Of a stretch of DNA of 64,000 nucleotides, positions 30,647 through 40,323 are shown piece by piece (position 1 is the stretch's first letter; every line of letters begins with the position of its first letter). The notes under the pieces were generated by a model. It was not told the origin of the DNA and ran no database searches. It worked only from the letters and a program-made list of their open reading frames with translations. The DNA is taken from the NCBI GenBank assembly GCA_904846145.1, contig CAJGZL010000001.1:2852001-2916000 (forward strand). Direction: 5' to 3'. Source of the DNA: Psychrobacter immobilis. Lineage in GTDB: Bacteria; Pseudomonadota; Gammaproteobacteria; Pseudomonadales; Moraxellaceae. The position numbers and the translations under genes are program-made.

Positions 30647-32320
30647 ATGTCCGCTGTCAAATCTGTACCGCCTTCTACATCATCAAAGTCGCCTATTGCC
30701 AAGAAGTCATTGAGTGAGAGCCTAAAAGCTTATCTCGATCGCCGCGCGATAATTATGTTGCTTTTGGGCTTTGTCGCAGGCATTCCCATTTTATTGATTT
30801 TCTCAAGTCTTTCTTTGTGGTTACGTGAAGCGGGTATAGATCGTACTGTCGTGACGATGTTCAGCTGGGCAGCTCTTGGTTATGCCTTCAAGTTTATTTG
30901 GGCGCCCCTTATTGACGCTGTGCCACTGCCCATATTAACGAAGCTATTAGGTCGTAGGCGTAGCTGGATATTAGTATCGCAGATTATGATTATTGCGGCC
31001 ATTTGTATTATGGCAAGTGTTAATCCAGCGATTGAGGGTAGTTTGTTCTTAATGGCAGTGGGCGCGGTACTACTTGGCTTTTCATCCGCTACCCAAGATA
31101 TCGTCATTGATGCTTACCGTATTGAGCTGGCACCGCCAAGCTTGCAGGCAGTATTGTCGGCTATGTATGTTACGGGCTATCGCTTGGGTATGATTGTCGC
31201 TGGTGCTGGCGCGCTATACTTGGCAGATTATTTTGGCTCGACCGAAACATTTTATAGTTATGAGGCGTGGCGAAATACTTATTGGATCATGGCTGCGGTG
31301 ATGAGCGTTGGGGTTATTACCACTTTGGTTATTCATGAGCCTGTTAGCCAGCAGGTATTGGTCGAGCGTAAAACTTCGGAATATACTCGCTTAGTACTCG
31401 TATTTGCCATATCAGTCATAGGTTTTGTACTGGTATTTGCCAATATGGGACCGTTATTGCCTGAGACTGAAAGCGTGCTATTTGGCTTTTTAATTGAAGT
31501 AGTACGTATGGTATCGAGCTTGGCCGCCGCTATAGCGATTGGCTATGGCTTGGTTAAGGCCAACCTTGTAGAGCCAGAATTTGCAAGGACGACATGGGTT
31601 GAGCCTATTGCAGATTTCTTTCGTCGGTATGGTATGAAAGCTTTATTGTTATTGGCGCTAATTGGTCTATATCGTATCTCGGATATTGTTGCGGGTGTAA
31701 TCTCCAATGTCTTCTATCAAGATATGGACTTCACTAAGGTTGATATTGCCAACGCTGTCAAATTGGTTGGGGTCATTATGGCTATCGGTGGTGGTTTCTT
31801 AGGAGGCATATTAGCGCAGAAAATGCGTATTATGCGCGCTATGATGGTTGGTGCCATCCTTGCTTGTGTGACTAATTTACTATTTATTTTGCTGACCTAT
31901 CACCCCGGTAGTTTGCCGTATATGTATTTGGCGGTCATTCTTGATAATCTAGCAGCCGGCCTTGCCAGCGCCGTATTTATTGCCTTTTTATCAGCATTGA
32001 CCTCTATTCGTTTTACCGCTGTGCAGTATTCAATATTCTCCTCCTTGATGACCTTATTACCTAAGGTGATAGGGGGCTATTCAGGAGCTATCGTCGATAA
32101 TACCAGTTACCCGTTTTTCTTTATGTTTACCTTTGCTATTGGTATTCCTATATTGGTGCTGATTTATTTAGTCGATAAACACATTGTCATTGGCGGTCAT
32201 GATGATATTTATGGTGATGACGATGATAAGGGCAGTGGTAAAGGGAATGCAGGGCTTGAGCTAGCCAAAGCGAATCCTAGTCTGACCAATACAAAAGAGC
32301 CACCACGGGCAAGCGAATAA
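30647..32320 (+). CDS. ampG: AmpG-like muropeptide permease (MFS)
   Basis: AmpG imports GlcNAc-anhydroMurNAc peptides released from peptidoglycan for recycling, and indirectly sets AmpC induction where that enzyme exists. The 557-residue protein has about 14 membrane segments, with the family-typical FVAGIPILLIFSSLSLWLREAGIDRT near the start (residues 38-65; given as FVAGIPILLIF and LSLWLREAGIDR) and VFIAFLSALTSIRFTAVQYS and PKVIGGYSGAIVD near the end. The final about 45 residues are polar and acidic (YGDDDDKGSGKGN). The ATG at 30647 has GGTGAA upstream. prmC follows after 42 bases. Confidence 0.88.
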   Translation: MSAVKSVPPSTSSKSPIAKKSLSESLKAYLDRRAIIMLLLGFVAGIPILLIFSSLSLWLREAGIDRTVVTMFSWAALGYAFKFIWAPLIDAVPLPILTKLLGRRRSWILVSQIMIIAAICIMASVNPAIEGSLFLMAVGAVLLGFSSATQDIVIDAYRIELAPPSLQAVLSAMYVTGYRLGMIVAGAGALYLADYFGSTETFYSYEAWRNTYWIMAAVMSVGVITTLVIHEPVSQQVLVERKTSEYTRLVLVFAISVIGFVLVFANMGPLLPETESVLFGFLIEVVRMVSSLAAAIAIGYGLVKANLVEPEFARTTWVEPIADFFRRYGMKALLLLALIGLYRISDIVAGVISNVFYQDMDFTKVDIANAVKLVGVIMAIGGGFLGGILAQKMRIMRAMMVGAILACVTNLLFILLTYHPGSLPYMYLAVILDNLAAGLASAVFIAFLSALTSIRFTAVQYSIFSSLMTLLPKVIGGYSGAIVDNTSYPFFFMFTFAIGIPILVLIYLVDKHIVIGGHDDIYGDDDDKGSGKGNAGLELAKANPSLTNTKEPPRASE

Positions 32321-32362
32321 AGTGTTGGTTAAATAGTGTTAAATAGGTACTGAGAGTAGCTC

Positions 32363-33268
32363 ATGGAAACGTCTAAAGCAGAGAATATGACAGTACGGCA
32401 CATCAAGCAGCAAGCGCCACAGTTCGCTCAAACGTTTGGCGTACCGTCATTTTGGCTAACGGATTGGCTACTTTACGTTATTGATAAGCCGTCATCATTC
32501 TCAATAACAGATGAGAGTTATCAGCTGACGGCTAGCGAATTTGAGCGATTTAATATTGGCGTGGCTCAGATGCAGCAGGGCATGCCGCTAGCGTATTTAA
32601 CAGGTCGGCAAGAGTTTTGGTCGCTTGATTTTAAGGTAAACGCACATACGCTAATTCCAAGACCCGATACTGAGGTATTGGTTGAGCAAACGCTATCTTG
32701 GATTAAAGCTAATAAGTCAGAGTTTGAAAACAGTGATCAAAATAAGCGCCTACTAGATTTAGGTACTGGATCAGGCTGTATTGCGATTAGCCTAGCGTAT
32801 GAGCTGACTAATAATAAGTGCTACAAACAGTATAGCTGGCAAATTGTCGCTGTTGATTTGTCTAGCAAAGCGCTAGAAGTCGCTCGACATAATGCAGTGG
32901 CGAATAAGATTAATAACATTGAGTTTGTGCAAAGCAGTTGGTATGAGCAGTTGAGTGATGACGATAATAAGTTTGACGTTATCGTCTCTAATCCACCTTA
33001 TATCGATGAAACGGATAAGCATTTAACCAGTCTGCAAGCTGAGCCGATCAGTGCCTTGACTGCGCCCAATCACGGTTTGGCTGATATCGAGCATATTGTC
33101 CAGCAAGCACCACAATATTTGCAAGTAAGGGGTTTGTTGGCTATCGAACATGGTCATGATCAAGGGCAATCGGTGCGTCAATTATTTATCAAAAACGGTT
33201 TTGATAAAGTGCAGACGGTGCAAGACTTTGGTGGTAATGATAGGGTGACGCTTGGGCAGCTTCTTTGA
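32363..33268 (+). CDS. prmC: Release factor glutamine methyltransferase PrmC (HemK)
   Basis: PrmC methylates the GGQ glutamine of peptide-chain release factors. The 301-residue protein has the SAM-binding motif LLDLGTGSGCIAISLAY and the catalytic NPPY tetrapeptide in VIVSNPPYIDETDKHL, and the upstream RQEFWSLDFKVNAHTLIPRPDTEVLVE segment (RQEFWSLDF; LIPRPDTEVL) characteristic of HemK/PrmC. The ATG at 32363 is placed 42 bases after the ampG-like gene. prfA, the usual neighbour, is missing from the window, but moeB follows. Confidence 0.95.
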   Translation: METSKAENMTVRHIKQQAPQFAQTFGVPSFWLTDWLLYVIDKPSSFSITDESYQLTASEFERFNIGVAQMQQGMPLAYLTGRQEFWSLDFKVNAHTLIPRPDTEVLVEQTLSWIKANKSEFENSDQNKRLLDLGTGSGCIAISLAYELTNNKCYKQYSWQIVAVDLSSKALEVARHNAVANKINNIEFVQSSWYEQLSDDDNKFDVIVSNPPYIDETDKHLTSLQAEPISALTAPNHGLADIEHIVQQAPQYLQVRGLLAIEHGHDQGQSVRQLFIKNGFDKVQTVQDFGGNDRVTLGQLL

Positions 33269-33333
33269 CAATTAGTATCCCTAGAATTAGTGTCGCTAGA
33301 ATTTCTTTTTTACTATTAAGATAAGCTTTGGTA

Positions 33334-34134
33334 ATGAATATGACTCAGTTAACCGATAGCCAGTCACTGACCGATGATGAGCTACTGCTCTATGCGCGGC
33401 AGGTATTACTCGACGGTTGGGATATTGATGCTCAATTGCGCCTCAAATATTCTCGTGTGGTGATGATTGGCGCAGGTGGTTTAGGGTGTCCAGCATCAGA
33501 AGCTTTGGTGCGCGCGGGTCTTGGACAAGTACATCTGATTGACGATGACGTCATCGAAGCCAGCAATTTACAGCGTCAGACCTTGTTTTTACCACAAGAT
33601 ATCGGTCAGCCAAAAGCGCCTACTGCTGCTGCTATGCTGGGTAAAATAAATCCATTGATAAAGGCAAAGGGTAGCGTCGCTCGTTTAGATGAAAATAACG
33701 CCTATGAGCTGCTAGCAATGGAGTCGGGCAAGCCCAATTTATTACTGGACTGTACTGATAATTTTGCCACTCGCGATATGATTAACCGTATTAGCGTGCG
33801 CTACCAGATTCCGCTATTATCAGCTTCTGCTATAGCAATGGAGGGGCAGCTCGCGCTATTTGAACCGCACCTTAATACAGGCTGCTACCATTGTGTATTC
33901 GGCGAGACTCGTGTTGATGAAGCAGCTGATGCGCGCACCTGTGCCAATTCTGGCGTGCTGGCAAGTACGACGGCGGTTATGGGTAGCTTACAGGCCAATG
34001 CAGCCTTGCAATACTTGGGCTTAACCAAAAATCCACTGACAGGCAAACTGCTATTGTGGGATGGTAGCCGCATGCAGCAGCGGCTGATGGGTTATAGGCA
34101 AGATAAAGATTGTATCGTCTGTGCTAGCCGTTAA
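33334..34134 (+). CDS. moeB: Molybdopterin-synthase adenylyltransferase / ThiF-family protein (MoeB)
   Basis: The protein belongs to the E1-like adenylating family that activates the C-terminal glycine of MoaD or ThiS. The nucleotide motif is VMIGAGGLGCPASEALVRAGLG, the arginine finger is in ASNLQRQTLF, and the adenylate segment is LLLDCTDNFATRD. Two CxxC zinc pairs are seen: CYHCVFGE and CIVCASR at the end. A catalytic cysteine lies in ADARTCANSGVLAS, which fits MoeB/ThiF type. I start at the ATG at 33334, with a TTG at 33328 rejected; an ATG at 33340 is also possible. The prmC-moeB pair is a common gammaproteobacterial arrangement. Confidence 0.88.
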   Translation: MNMTQLTDSQSLTDDELLLYARQVLLDGWDIDAQLRLKYSRVVMIGAGGLGCPASEALVRAGLGQVHLIDDDVIEASNLQRQTLFLPQDIGQPKAPTAAAMLGKINPLIKAKGSVARLDENNAYELLAMESGKPNLLLDCTDNFATRDMINRISVRYQIPLLSASAIAMEGQLALFEPHLNTGCYHCVFGETRVDEAADARTCANSGVLASTTAVMGSLQANAALQYLGLTKNPLTGKLLLWDGSRMQQRLMGYRQDKDCIVCASR

Positions 34135-34245
34135 TCTTTTATATCGTTAAGTAAGCTCATTGATTTATTTTGTGACTGCCAAGCTCATTGAATATTCTGT
34201 TAACTATCCCATCTAACTCCTTTATTTTCGATACAGTTGTCTTTT

Positions 34246-35586
34246 ATGAAAATTCATCGCCCTCATTTATTAAAACATACCTTTAATGTGGTCAATCGCG
34301 TTCGTCAGACTGCCAGTGTTGCAGGACTGTCAGCTCTTAGAGTCGCCACTGGCGAAAAGCCTGATGCGCAACTACTAAAAGAAACCTTTGAGCAGCTAGG
34401 TACGACTTATATCAAAATCGGTCAGTTTATCGCTAGTACGCCTTCACTATTTCCACGCGAATACGTCGAAGCCTTTCAAAGCTGTTTGGATCAGACCACA
34501 CCCTTATCCTACGCTTATATTGAGCAAGTACTAAGGGCTGAGTTAGAAGTCTATGGTCAAACCTTAGAAGAAAAGTTTGCTCATATCGACAAAGAGCCGA
34601 TCGCCTCAGCATCAATTGCGCAGGTGCATGGTGCGCGTTTGCACAACGGCGATGAGGTGGTGCTAAAAGTACAAAAGCCTAATGTTGAGACTATTATGCA
34701 GACGGATTTAGGCGTCTTGCATATGGCAACCAAGCTATTAGAGCTGATAATGCCGTCGATGAAGTTTGCGAGCATTGCACCGATCATTGATGAGATTCGT
34801 TTGCGTATGCTCGCTGAGACTGACTTTATTGCTGAGGCGCAAAATATCCGCGACTTTCAGCAGTTCTTACAAGTCTCAGGCAATACGCGTGTTATTGCAC
34901 CGAAAGTCTATGATGATCTAACCACCAAGCGAGTGTTGACGATGAGTCGACTGCGTGGAGTATCTATGGTCGATGAAACTGCTATGCGTCAGTATTGCAG
35001 TGACCCTGCACAAGTGATGGCCGATACGCTCAACACTTGGTTTGCAAGCCTAATGCTCTGTAATAGCTTCCATGCTGATTTGCATGCAGGTAATCTGATG
35101 CTGTTGACCGATGGACGCATTGGCTTTATCGATTTCGGTATCGTGGGTAAACTCAAAGCCGAGAGCTGGCGTGCCTGTATGGGTATGATGCAAGCGCTGC
35201 AGGATAATAACTATCAGGCCATGGCGCAGTATATGATCGATATGGAAATGACAGGCGCTCGTGGCCAAGTCGATGTGGCGGCACTCGCTGAGGATTTACA
35301 GCGAATGATGCAGGTTGTCATGGCTGAAAATATTACCTTTACTAGTGGCGTACCTGTTAATGTCAAAGAGCAAGCGGATGAGCTGAATAAAATGATGCTG
35401 GAGATTGTCGAGGTTGGTAAACGTCATGGTATTCATTTCCCGCGCGACTTTGCGCTATTGACCAAGCAGCTCCTCTATTTTGATCGTTTTATGCGCACCC
35501 TTGCTCCTGATATGGATATGTTCAGTGATAAGCGAGTCGCTATCCTCGGGCAGGACGATACAGCGCTACCTTCTTTTGCCTCTTGA
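34246..35586 (+). CDS. ABC1/AarF-family atypical protein kinase
   Basis: The 446-residue protein is of the UbiB/ADCK type, though shorter than UbiB. The family motif KxGQ appears as YIKIGQFIASTPSLFP, ATP-site features are in PIASASIAQVHGARL with the AAS-type loop and EVVLKVQKPNV with the lysine, and the catalytic core is HADLHAGNLMLLTDGRIGFIDFG (HADLHAGNLM; IGFIDFGIVG). UbiB supports ubiquinone synthesis, but this may be a paralogue, because the C-terminal membrane segments of UbiB are not evident. The ATG at 34246 is chosen over a TTG at 34237. Confidence 0.88.
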   Translation: MKIHRPHLLKHTFNVVNRVRQTASVAGLSALRVATGEKPDAQLLKETFEQLGTTYIKIGQFIASTPSLFPREYVEAFQSCLDQTTPLSYAYIEQVLRAELEVYGQTLEEKFAHIDKEPIASASIAQVHGARLHNGDEVVLKVQKPNVETIMQTDLGVLHMATKLLELIMPSMKFASIAPIIDEIRLRMLAETDFIAEAQNIRDFQQFLQVSGNTRVIAPKVYDDLTTKRVLTMSRLRGVSMVDETAMRQYCSDPAQVMADTLNTWFASLMLCNSFHADLHAGNLMLLTDGRIGFIDFGIVGKLKAESWRACMGMMQALQDNNYQAMAQYMIDMEMTGARGQVDVAALAEDLQRMMQVVMAENITFTSGVPVNVKEQADELNKMMLEIVEVGKRHGIHFPRDFALLTKQLLYFDRFMRTLAPDMDMFSDKRVAILGQDDTALPSFAS

Positions 35587-35663
35587 TGTTACTGTTTTAT
35601 AATAATTGTTTGTAATAAGAGTAGAGTGCTGATGGCCACAATTAGCTATAAAAGAGCATGGTT

Positions 35664-36911
35664 ATGACCTCCAATCAGCGCTCTATCATTCCAATTATTA
35701 CTAGTCAAACTGCCATTGCTTGGATAGGTTTGTATTGTCTAGCAGTAGCAATGGGTTATGGGCGCTTCTTATTTACTGCGACACTACCTGACATTATGAG
35801 CGAGCTTATGCTATCGACTACGGTGGCTGGTTGGCTGGCGTCAGTTAATTACAGCGGCTATTTTATTGGTGCACTGATTTCGATGTTTGTGCCGCAGCGC
35901 CTTACCTATAGAGCGTTAATGGTAGGGATTATTCTTAGCATCGTGACGACTATTGCGCTGGTTGTGCCTGATATGCCTTTGAGCTTATGGTATATTATCC
36001 GCCTGCTAGCAGGTATTGCCAGTGGTATCGGTATGATACTGGGCTCGTCTTTTATTATTCAGCACTTTAGCGGCGCTCAGCGCTCGCTATTATCCACGGT
36101 GCATTATGCAGGTATTGGTACAGGGATTAGCGCTTCGGCTATTTTGACTTGGTGGTTATTGACGCTGGGTTTTCATTTTGAGGTGATTTGGCTAGTCGCT
36201 GGGATAAGTAGTTTGCCGCTGATAGTGTTGCTTTATGCTATACGGCCTATAAAATCAGACGCTACCCAATCAGATTCTAAAGTCAAATACCCTTCTATTA
36301 AGCAAACCTATATTAATTTTAAACGCTCATTATTCGAGGCGATGATCGGTCGTACGCGGGCGATTGCTCTATTGTCAGTCAGCTATCTACTGGCAGGATT
36401 TGGTTATATTACCTCAGCGACTTTTTTGCCGGTGATGGCGACTGGTCAGCTTACCGATCAGAATTATGCAGGGCTACTGATTTGGCTCATAGTCGGTCTT
36501 TTTGCGATGCTCTCTAATCCGTTATGGGGTGCACTTGCCAAACGCATTGGCGAGATTAAGACTTTGATGGGTTTGACGATATTGCAAGCTATGGGCATGT
36601 TTGCGCCTTGGCTATTCGACAGCGCGTTAGGTCTGTATACCAACGCTGTCATATTGGGATTGACCTTCGTTGGTATGGTGTCAATGACTCTTAATATCAT
36701 CAAAAGTATTAATCCTGCCTATTCTAATTTGCTTATGGGACTAGCGACTTTAGCTTATGCCGTAGGTCAGTTTATTGGACCCTTAATCACTGTAGCGTTA
36801 GCAGGCAGTAATGATAACTTTAATACTGGACTGATCGTGGCAGGTATTGGCTTACTAATCAGCCTAGTCTTACTATTGTTATTTCGTCGGCAGCCACAAT
36901 CGGCGAATTAG
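35664..36911 (+). CDS. YbfB/YjiJ-family MFS transporter
   Basis: The 415-residue protein has about 12 membrane spans with the family opening GLYCLAVAMGYGRFLFTATLPDIM and the segment AGWLASVNYSGYFIGALI that is typical of the YbfB/YjiJ group of MFS proteins. The substrate is unknown. The ATG at 35664 has AAGAGC at 8 bases, which is better than the ATG at 35658. Its 3' end is only 6 bases from that of the Lrp-type regulator on the other strand. Confidence 0.85.
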   Translation: MTSNQRSIIPIITSQTAIAWIGLYCLAVAMGYGRFLFTATLPDIMSELMLSTTVAGWLASVNYSGYFIGALISMFVPQRLTYRALMVGIILSIVTTIALVVPDMPLSLWYIIRLLAGIASGIGMILGSSFIIQHFSGAQRSLLSTVHYAGIGTGISASAILTWWLLTLGFHFEVIWLVAGISSLPLIVLLYAIRPIKSDATQSDSKVKYPSIKQTYINFKRSLFEAMIGRTRAIALLSVSYLLAGFGYITSATFLPVMATGQLTDQNYAGLLIWLIVGLFAMLSNPLWGALAKRIGEIKTLMGLTILQAMGMFAPWLFDSALGLYTNAVILGLTFVGMVSMTLNIIKSINPAYSNLLMGLATLAYAVGQFIGPLITVALAGSNDNFNTGLIVAGIGLLISLVLLLLFRRQPQSAN

Positions 36912-36917
36912 AGCGCA

Positions 36918-37400
36918 CTAAACCATACTCCGACTAAAAACTTCACGCAGCTCGAAGCTAGTATGGACTTGTGCGACCCCTTCGATACGATTGAGCCTAT
37001 GTAATAAAAACTCTTCATAATGTGCCATATCGCGCACACGCACCTTTAATAAATAATCCTCAGAGCGTCCTGTGACGATACTACAGCTAACTACCTCATC
37101 AAAGCCTTGTACCTTACGCTCGAACTGCTCGAATCGTTCTGCGGTGTGTCGATCCATGCTAACCGCAATAAAGATAGCCAGCGCAAGCCCGAGCTTTTGC
37201 GCATCCGTTTGAGTATGATAACCCATAATAACCCCTGTATCCTCCAAACGTTTGATACGCCTAGCGCAGGGCGTCGCTGAGAGATTGATGCGTTCGGCAA
37301 GCTCAGTAATACTCATACGAGCATCGACTTGCAGCAGGCGTAGTAACTTCTTATCAACCTCATCGATTGCTACTATTGCATTGTTGTCATCATTCATCAT
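36918..37400 (-). CDS. Lrp/AsnC-family transcription regulator
   Basis: The 160-residue protein starts with a helix-turn-helix (VDKKLLRLLQVDARMSITELAERINLSATPCARRIKRLE), then the RAM ligand-binding domain (LALAIFIAVSMDRHTAERFEQF; VTGRSEDYLLKVRVRDMAHYEEFLL). Members sense amino acids. The gene is divergent from leuA (201 bases apart), so it may regulate leucine synthesis or the neighbouring MFS transporter, but this is only context. The ATG at 37400 follows GTTATG with no strong ribosome site (MMNDDNN start). Confidence 0.92.
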   Translation of the reverse strand: MMNDDNNAIVAIDEVDKKLLRLLQVDARMSITELAERINLSATPCARRIKRLEDTGVIMGYHTQTDAQKLGLALAIFIAVSMDRHTAERFEQFERKVQGFDEVVSCSIVTGRSEDYLLKVRVRDMAHYEEFLLHRLNRIEGVAQVHTSFELREVFSRSMV

Positions 37401-37494
37401 AACTTACGCCACGTATAGTGATTTTCTCTAATTATATCGCTTAAACAAAGAATTATCACTAATATAGTTGAGAAATAAAGACAACTAAGGTGTT

Positions 37495-37523
37495 TTTCAC
37501 TTGATAAACTTTGCTATTATAAT
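37495..37523 (+). promoter_or_regulatory. Possible leuA promoter
   Basis: A consensus -10 TATAAT (37518-37523) is 79 bases before the leuA ATG. The hexamer TTTCAC 17 bases upstream is a weak -35 box. No leucine-rich leader peptide or attenuator is visible between it and leuA. The divergent Lrp gene lies immediately upstream. Confidence 0.4.
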
Positions 37524-37601
37524 GGTATAAACCTCTGTTATCTCGTATGATAAGCGCATCATTTAATCACTACAATTCGCTAAATTATTTAAGGATTGAT
37601 T

Positions 37602-39374
37602 ATGTCTCAACAAGCCAAAGCTAACACTGCCGATGCCAAAGTAACGCCTAAACACGCCGCTTTTGATTATAAAAAGTATCGCCCGTTTGCGTTTGCTCCA
37701 CTATTACCCGATCGTACTTGGCCGAGTAAAACGATTGAAAAATCGCCGATGTGGGCCAGTGTGGATCTACGTGATGGTAATCAAGCGCTCATTGATCCGA
37801 TGACTATTGAGCAAAAAATGCGCTTTTTTAAGACAATAGTAGGCGTGGGTTTTAAAGAAATTGAAATCGGCTTTCCGTCAGCGGCGCAAGTGGAATTTGA
37901 TTTTGCCCGTAAATTGATTGAAGAAGATCATGTTCCTAATGATGTGACCCTACAAGTATTGGTTCAAGCACGTGAGCATTTGATTGCTCGCACCTTTGAG
38001 TCACTTGCTGGTGCTCGTCGCGCTATCGTCCATGTCTATAACTCAACCTGCCGTATTCAACGCGAAAAAGTCTATGGCAAGAATAAAGAAGAAATTAAAG
38101 AGATTGCCATTACTGGGGCAAATCTATTAGTGAAATATGCGGCCAAATATCCTGAAACTGAATGGGTGTTCCAGTACTCCCCCGAGAGCTTTAGCCAGAC
38201 TGAGACCGAGTATGCCGTAGAAGTATGTGATGCGGTGTGCGAAGTATGGCAACCTGAGAATGGTCAAGAGGTTATCTTAAACTTACCTGCGACAGTTGAA
38301 GCGTCTATGCCTAATGTGTTTGCCGATCAAGTAGAATATTTCTGCCGTCACTTGGCTAAACGCGAGCATGTCACTATTAGTTTGCATACTCATAATGACC
38401 GTGGTTGTGCGGTTGCAGCTGCTGAGCTTGGCGTATTAGCGGGCGCTGATCGTATTGAAGGTACACTCTTGGGCAATGGCGAGCGTACAGGCAACATGGA
38501 TGTCATGGTCATGGCGATGAATTTGTTCAGCCAAGGCGTAGATCCAGAGCTTGATTTTAGTGATATGAGTGAGATTGTACAAGTGGTCAGTGAGTGTAAT
38601 AACTTACCTGTGCATCCACGCCATCCGTATGTTGGTGAGCTGGTCTTTACTGCCTTTAGTGGCTCGCATCAAGACGCTATCAAAAAGTCGCTTGATTATA
38701 ATGAGCAGCACAAAGATGAGACTGAAAATGTATGGGATGTGGCTTATTTGCCTATCGATCCGGCACATATCGGTCGCAGCTACCAAGATGTGGTCCGTAT
38801 TAATAGCCAGTCAGGCAAAGGCGGCGTAGCTTATATCCTACAGCGCAATTATGGCTTTAATCTGCCGCGTTGGATGCAAATTGACTTCAGTGGCGTAGTA
38901 CAAAAGCAAGCAGAAAGTAGCGCCCGTGAATTACAAAACGATGAAATCTTGCAGACCTTTGAAGATACTTACTTGCAGCAAGGTGACTATGATTTACTTG
39001 ATTATAGCGTCAATAACAAAGGCGGCGAGGTGTTCTTTAATGGTCAGGTACATATGAATAACGAGACTATCACCGTTGAAGGCTCAGGTAATGGCCCGTT
39101 ATCCGCATTTATTGATGGTTTGGCAAAGCATACCGGCAAGTCGCTACACATCATCAATTATGCAGAGCATGCGGTAAACCCTCAGCATAGTGACGTCGAT
39201 GGCAATAGCGTCGATAATGATAATAAAACCAATGCCAATGCTGCCGCCTATATTCAGCTTAATGTCGATGGTGAAGTATATTCAGGTATTGGCACCTGTA
39301 GCAGTACAGTATCCGCTATGCTAAAAGGGGCATTATCTGCTTTGGCTCAGGCAAAGACAGCGACTGCTGCTTAG
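37602..39374 (+). CDS. leuA: 2-isopropylmalate synthase
   Basis: LeuA condenses acetyl-CoA with 2-ketoisovalerate, committing carbon to leucine. The 590-residue protein has the HMGL-like barrel with VDLRDGNQALIDPM (metal/substrate Arg-Asp), SLHTHNDRGCAVAAAELG with the two metal histidines, and the C-terminal LeuA regulatory domain (from about residue 450; QLNVDGEVYSGIGTCSSTVSA) that binds leucine. It is the long form, with an N-terminal MSQQAKANTADAK extension and YRPFAFAPLLPDRTWP like type-2 LeuA. The ATG at 37602 follows AAGGA; a TTG at 37596 is less likely. Confidence 0.96.
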   Translation: MSQQAKANTADAKVTPKHAAFDYKKYRPFAFAPLLPDRTWPSKTIEKSPMWASVDLRDGNQALIDPMTIEQKMRFFKTIVGVGFKEIEIGFPSAAQVEFDFARKLIEEDHVPNDVTLQVLVQAREHLIARTFESLAGARRAIVHVYNSTCRIQREKVYGKNKEEIKEIAITGANLLVKYAAKYPETEWVFQYSPESFSQTETEYAVEVCDAVCEVWQPENGQEVILNLPATVEASMPNVFADQVEYFCRHLAKREHVTISLHTHNDRGCAVAAAELGVLAGADRIEGTLLGNGERTGNMDVMVMAMNLFSQGVDPELDFSDMSEIVQVVSECNNLPVHPRHPYVGELVFTAFSGSHQDAIKKSLDYNEQHKDETENVWDVAYLPIDPAHIGRSYQDVVRINSQSGKGGVAYILQRNYGFNLPRWMQIDFSGVVQKQAESSARELQNDEILQTFEDTYLQQGDYDLLDYSVNNKGGEVFFNGQVHMNNETITVEGSGNGPLSAFIDGLAKHTGKSLHIINYAEHAVNPQHSDVDGNSVDNDNKTNANAAAYIQLNVDGEVYSGIGTCSSTVSAMLKGALSALAQAKTATAA

Positions 39375-39421
39375 GTTTAAAGACATAAGCAAAAGCTCAA
39401 GCAAAGGTTTAAATAACAGCT

Positions 39422-39474
39422 AATAGCGCTATATCAAAAGCTTTAACAGGGCTTAAAATATAGCGCTATTTTTT
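39422..39474 (+). terminator. Terminator after leuA
   Basis: AATAGCGCTATAT (39422-39434) and ATATAGCGCTATT (39458-39470) are exact inverted repeats followed by a T run. The loop is 23 bases, long for a terminator but the T tract supports the assignment. Confidence 0.75.
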
Positions 39475-39609
39475 GCATAACAGATAATACAGCTGATATT
39501 TGAAGTCAATAACGCTAGGGTGATAGCATATTTTTACTTGTGTTTTTGGCGTCGAAGACTTACGCTGATAAGCTATACTATGATTATAAATAAAATAAAA
39601 AGGTGAATT

Positions 39610-40269
39610 ATGGAACCTATCTCATTTGCTTCATTTACCTTGGCAGGGATTTTGTCAACTCTTCCTGTTCCAGGCGAACAAGTCAGCCAAGCAGTCGTCA
39701 CGACTCATATTAGTCCTGCTATAGCAGGGCAGTGGCAGATAGATTTGGAACGTACAGAGGTGATGAGTAAACGGGTAGAAGAGCTGGCTTTTGCCGATGA
39801 ACAACGAGAACTAGGCTCAAGCTTAGACGATGAGACAGCGGTCACCGCCACCTCACTAGATGGCGTGTTAGATCAAAGCGAGCGTCGCTCTATAAAAACT
39901 TCATTGAGTGAAGACTTAGTTAGCAATGGTGCTCAAAAAGTGGCTGCACAAAATACAAGAGCTGCCTCAATTCGTAATAATCAATGTCGTGAGTTATATA
40001 ATTTTGCGGCAGACAATAAGATGCGAGCGGTTAGTGGTAAAGAGACAACTTTTGGTCGCTACTTAATCACGCATCGCGAAGAAGGCTTACCTATTATCGC
40101 TATGCAAACTACTTATGATAATAATGAACCTGACTGCTCAGGTAATCAAGTGGATCAAACAGGTGATGCCTTAGTAGCTTTCTTGAAGCATGACGGTAAT
40201 AATATGCAGTGGTGTGCAGATTCTGACGGTAATGAGTGCTTTATGGATTTCTATAAAGTATTACCTTAA
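39610..40269 (+). CDS. Hypothetical protein, 219 residues
   Basis: No family is recognised. Residues 1-20 are mildly hydrophobic (FASFTLAGILSTLPVPG) but not a convincing signal peptide. The middle is polar and Glu/Ser-rich with repeated SLDDETA, SLDGVLD patterns, and the last 100 residues contain five cysteines (NNQCRELYNF, DCSGNQ, WCADSDGNECFMDF), which could form disulfides if the protein were exported. The ATG at 39610 follows AAAAGGTGA at close range. It stands alone between leuA and accC. Cysteine content suggests a periplasmic fold, as an inference. Confidence 0.65.
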   Translation: MEPISFASFTLAGILSTLPVPGEQVSQAVVTTHISPAIAGQWQIDLERTEVMSKRVEELAFADEQRELGSSLDDETAVTATSLDGVLDQSERRSIKTSLSEDLVSNGAQKVAAQNTRAASIRNNQCRELYNFAADNKMRAVSGKETTFGRYLITHREEGLPIIAMQTTYDNNEPDCSGNQVDQTGDALVAFLKHDGNNMQWCADSDGNECFMDFYKVLP

Positions 40270-40323
40270 CTCTTTATGTTATAAATAATGTTATTTCAAA
40301 AATTTTTAATTTCAAAAATATCT

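Noticed and set aside
38604-38786. Minus-strand open frame inside leuA
   Set aside because: It opposes a conserved, well-supported gene and has no independent start signals. Similar antisense frames inside fabI, mnmG, glnE and accC were dropped for the same reason.
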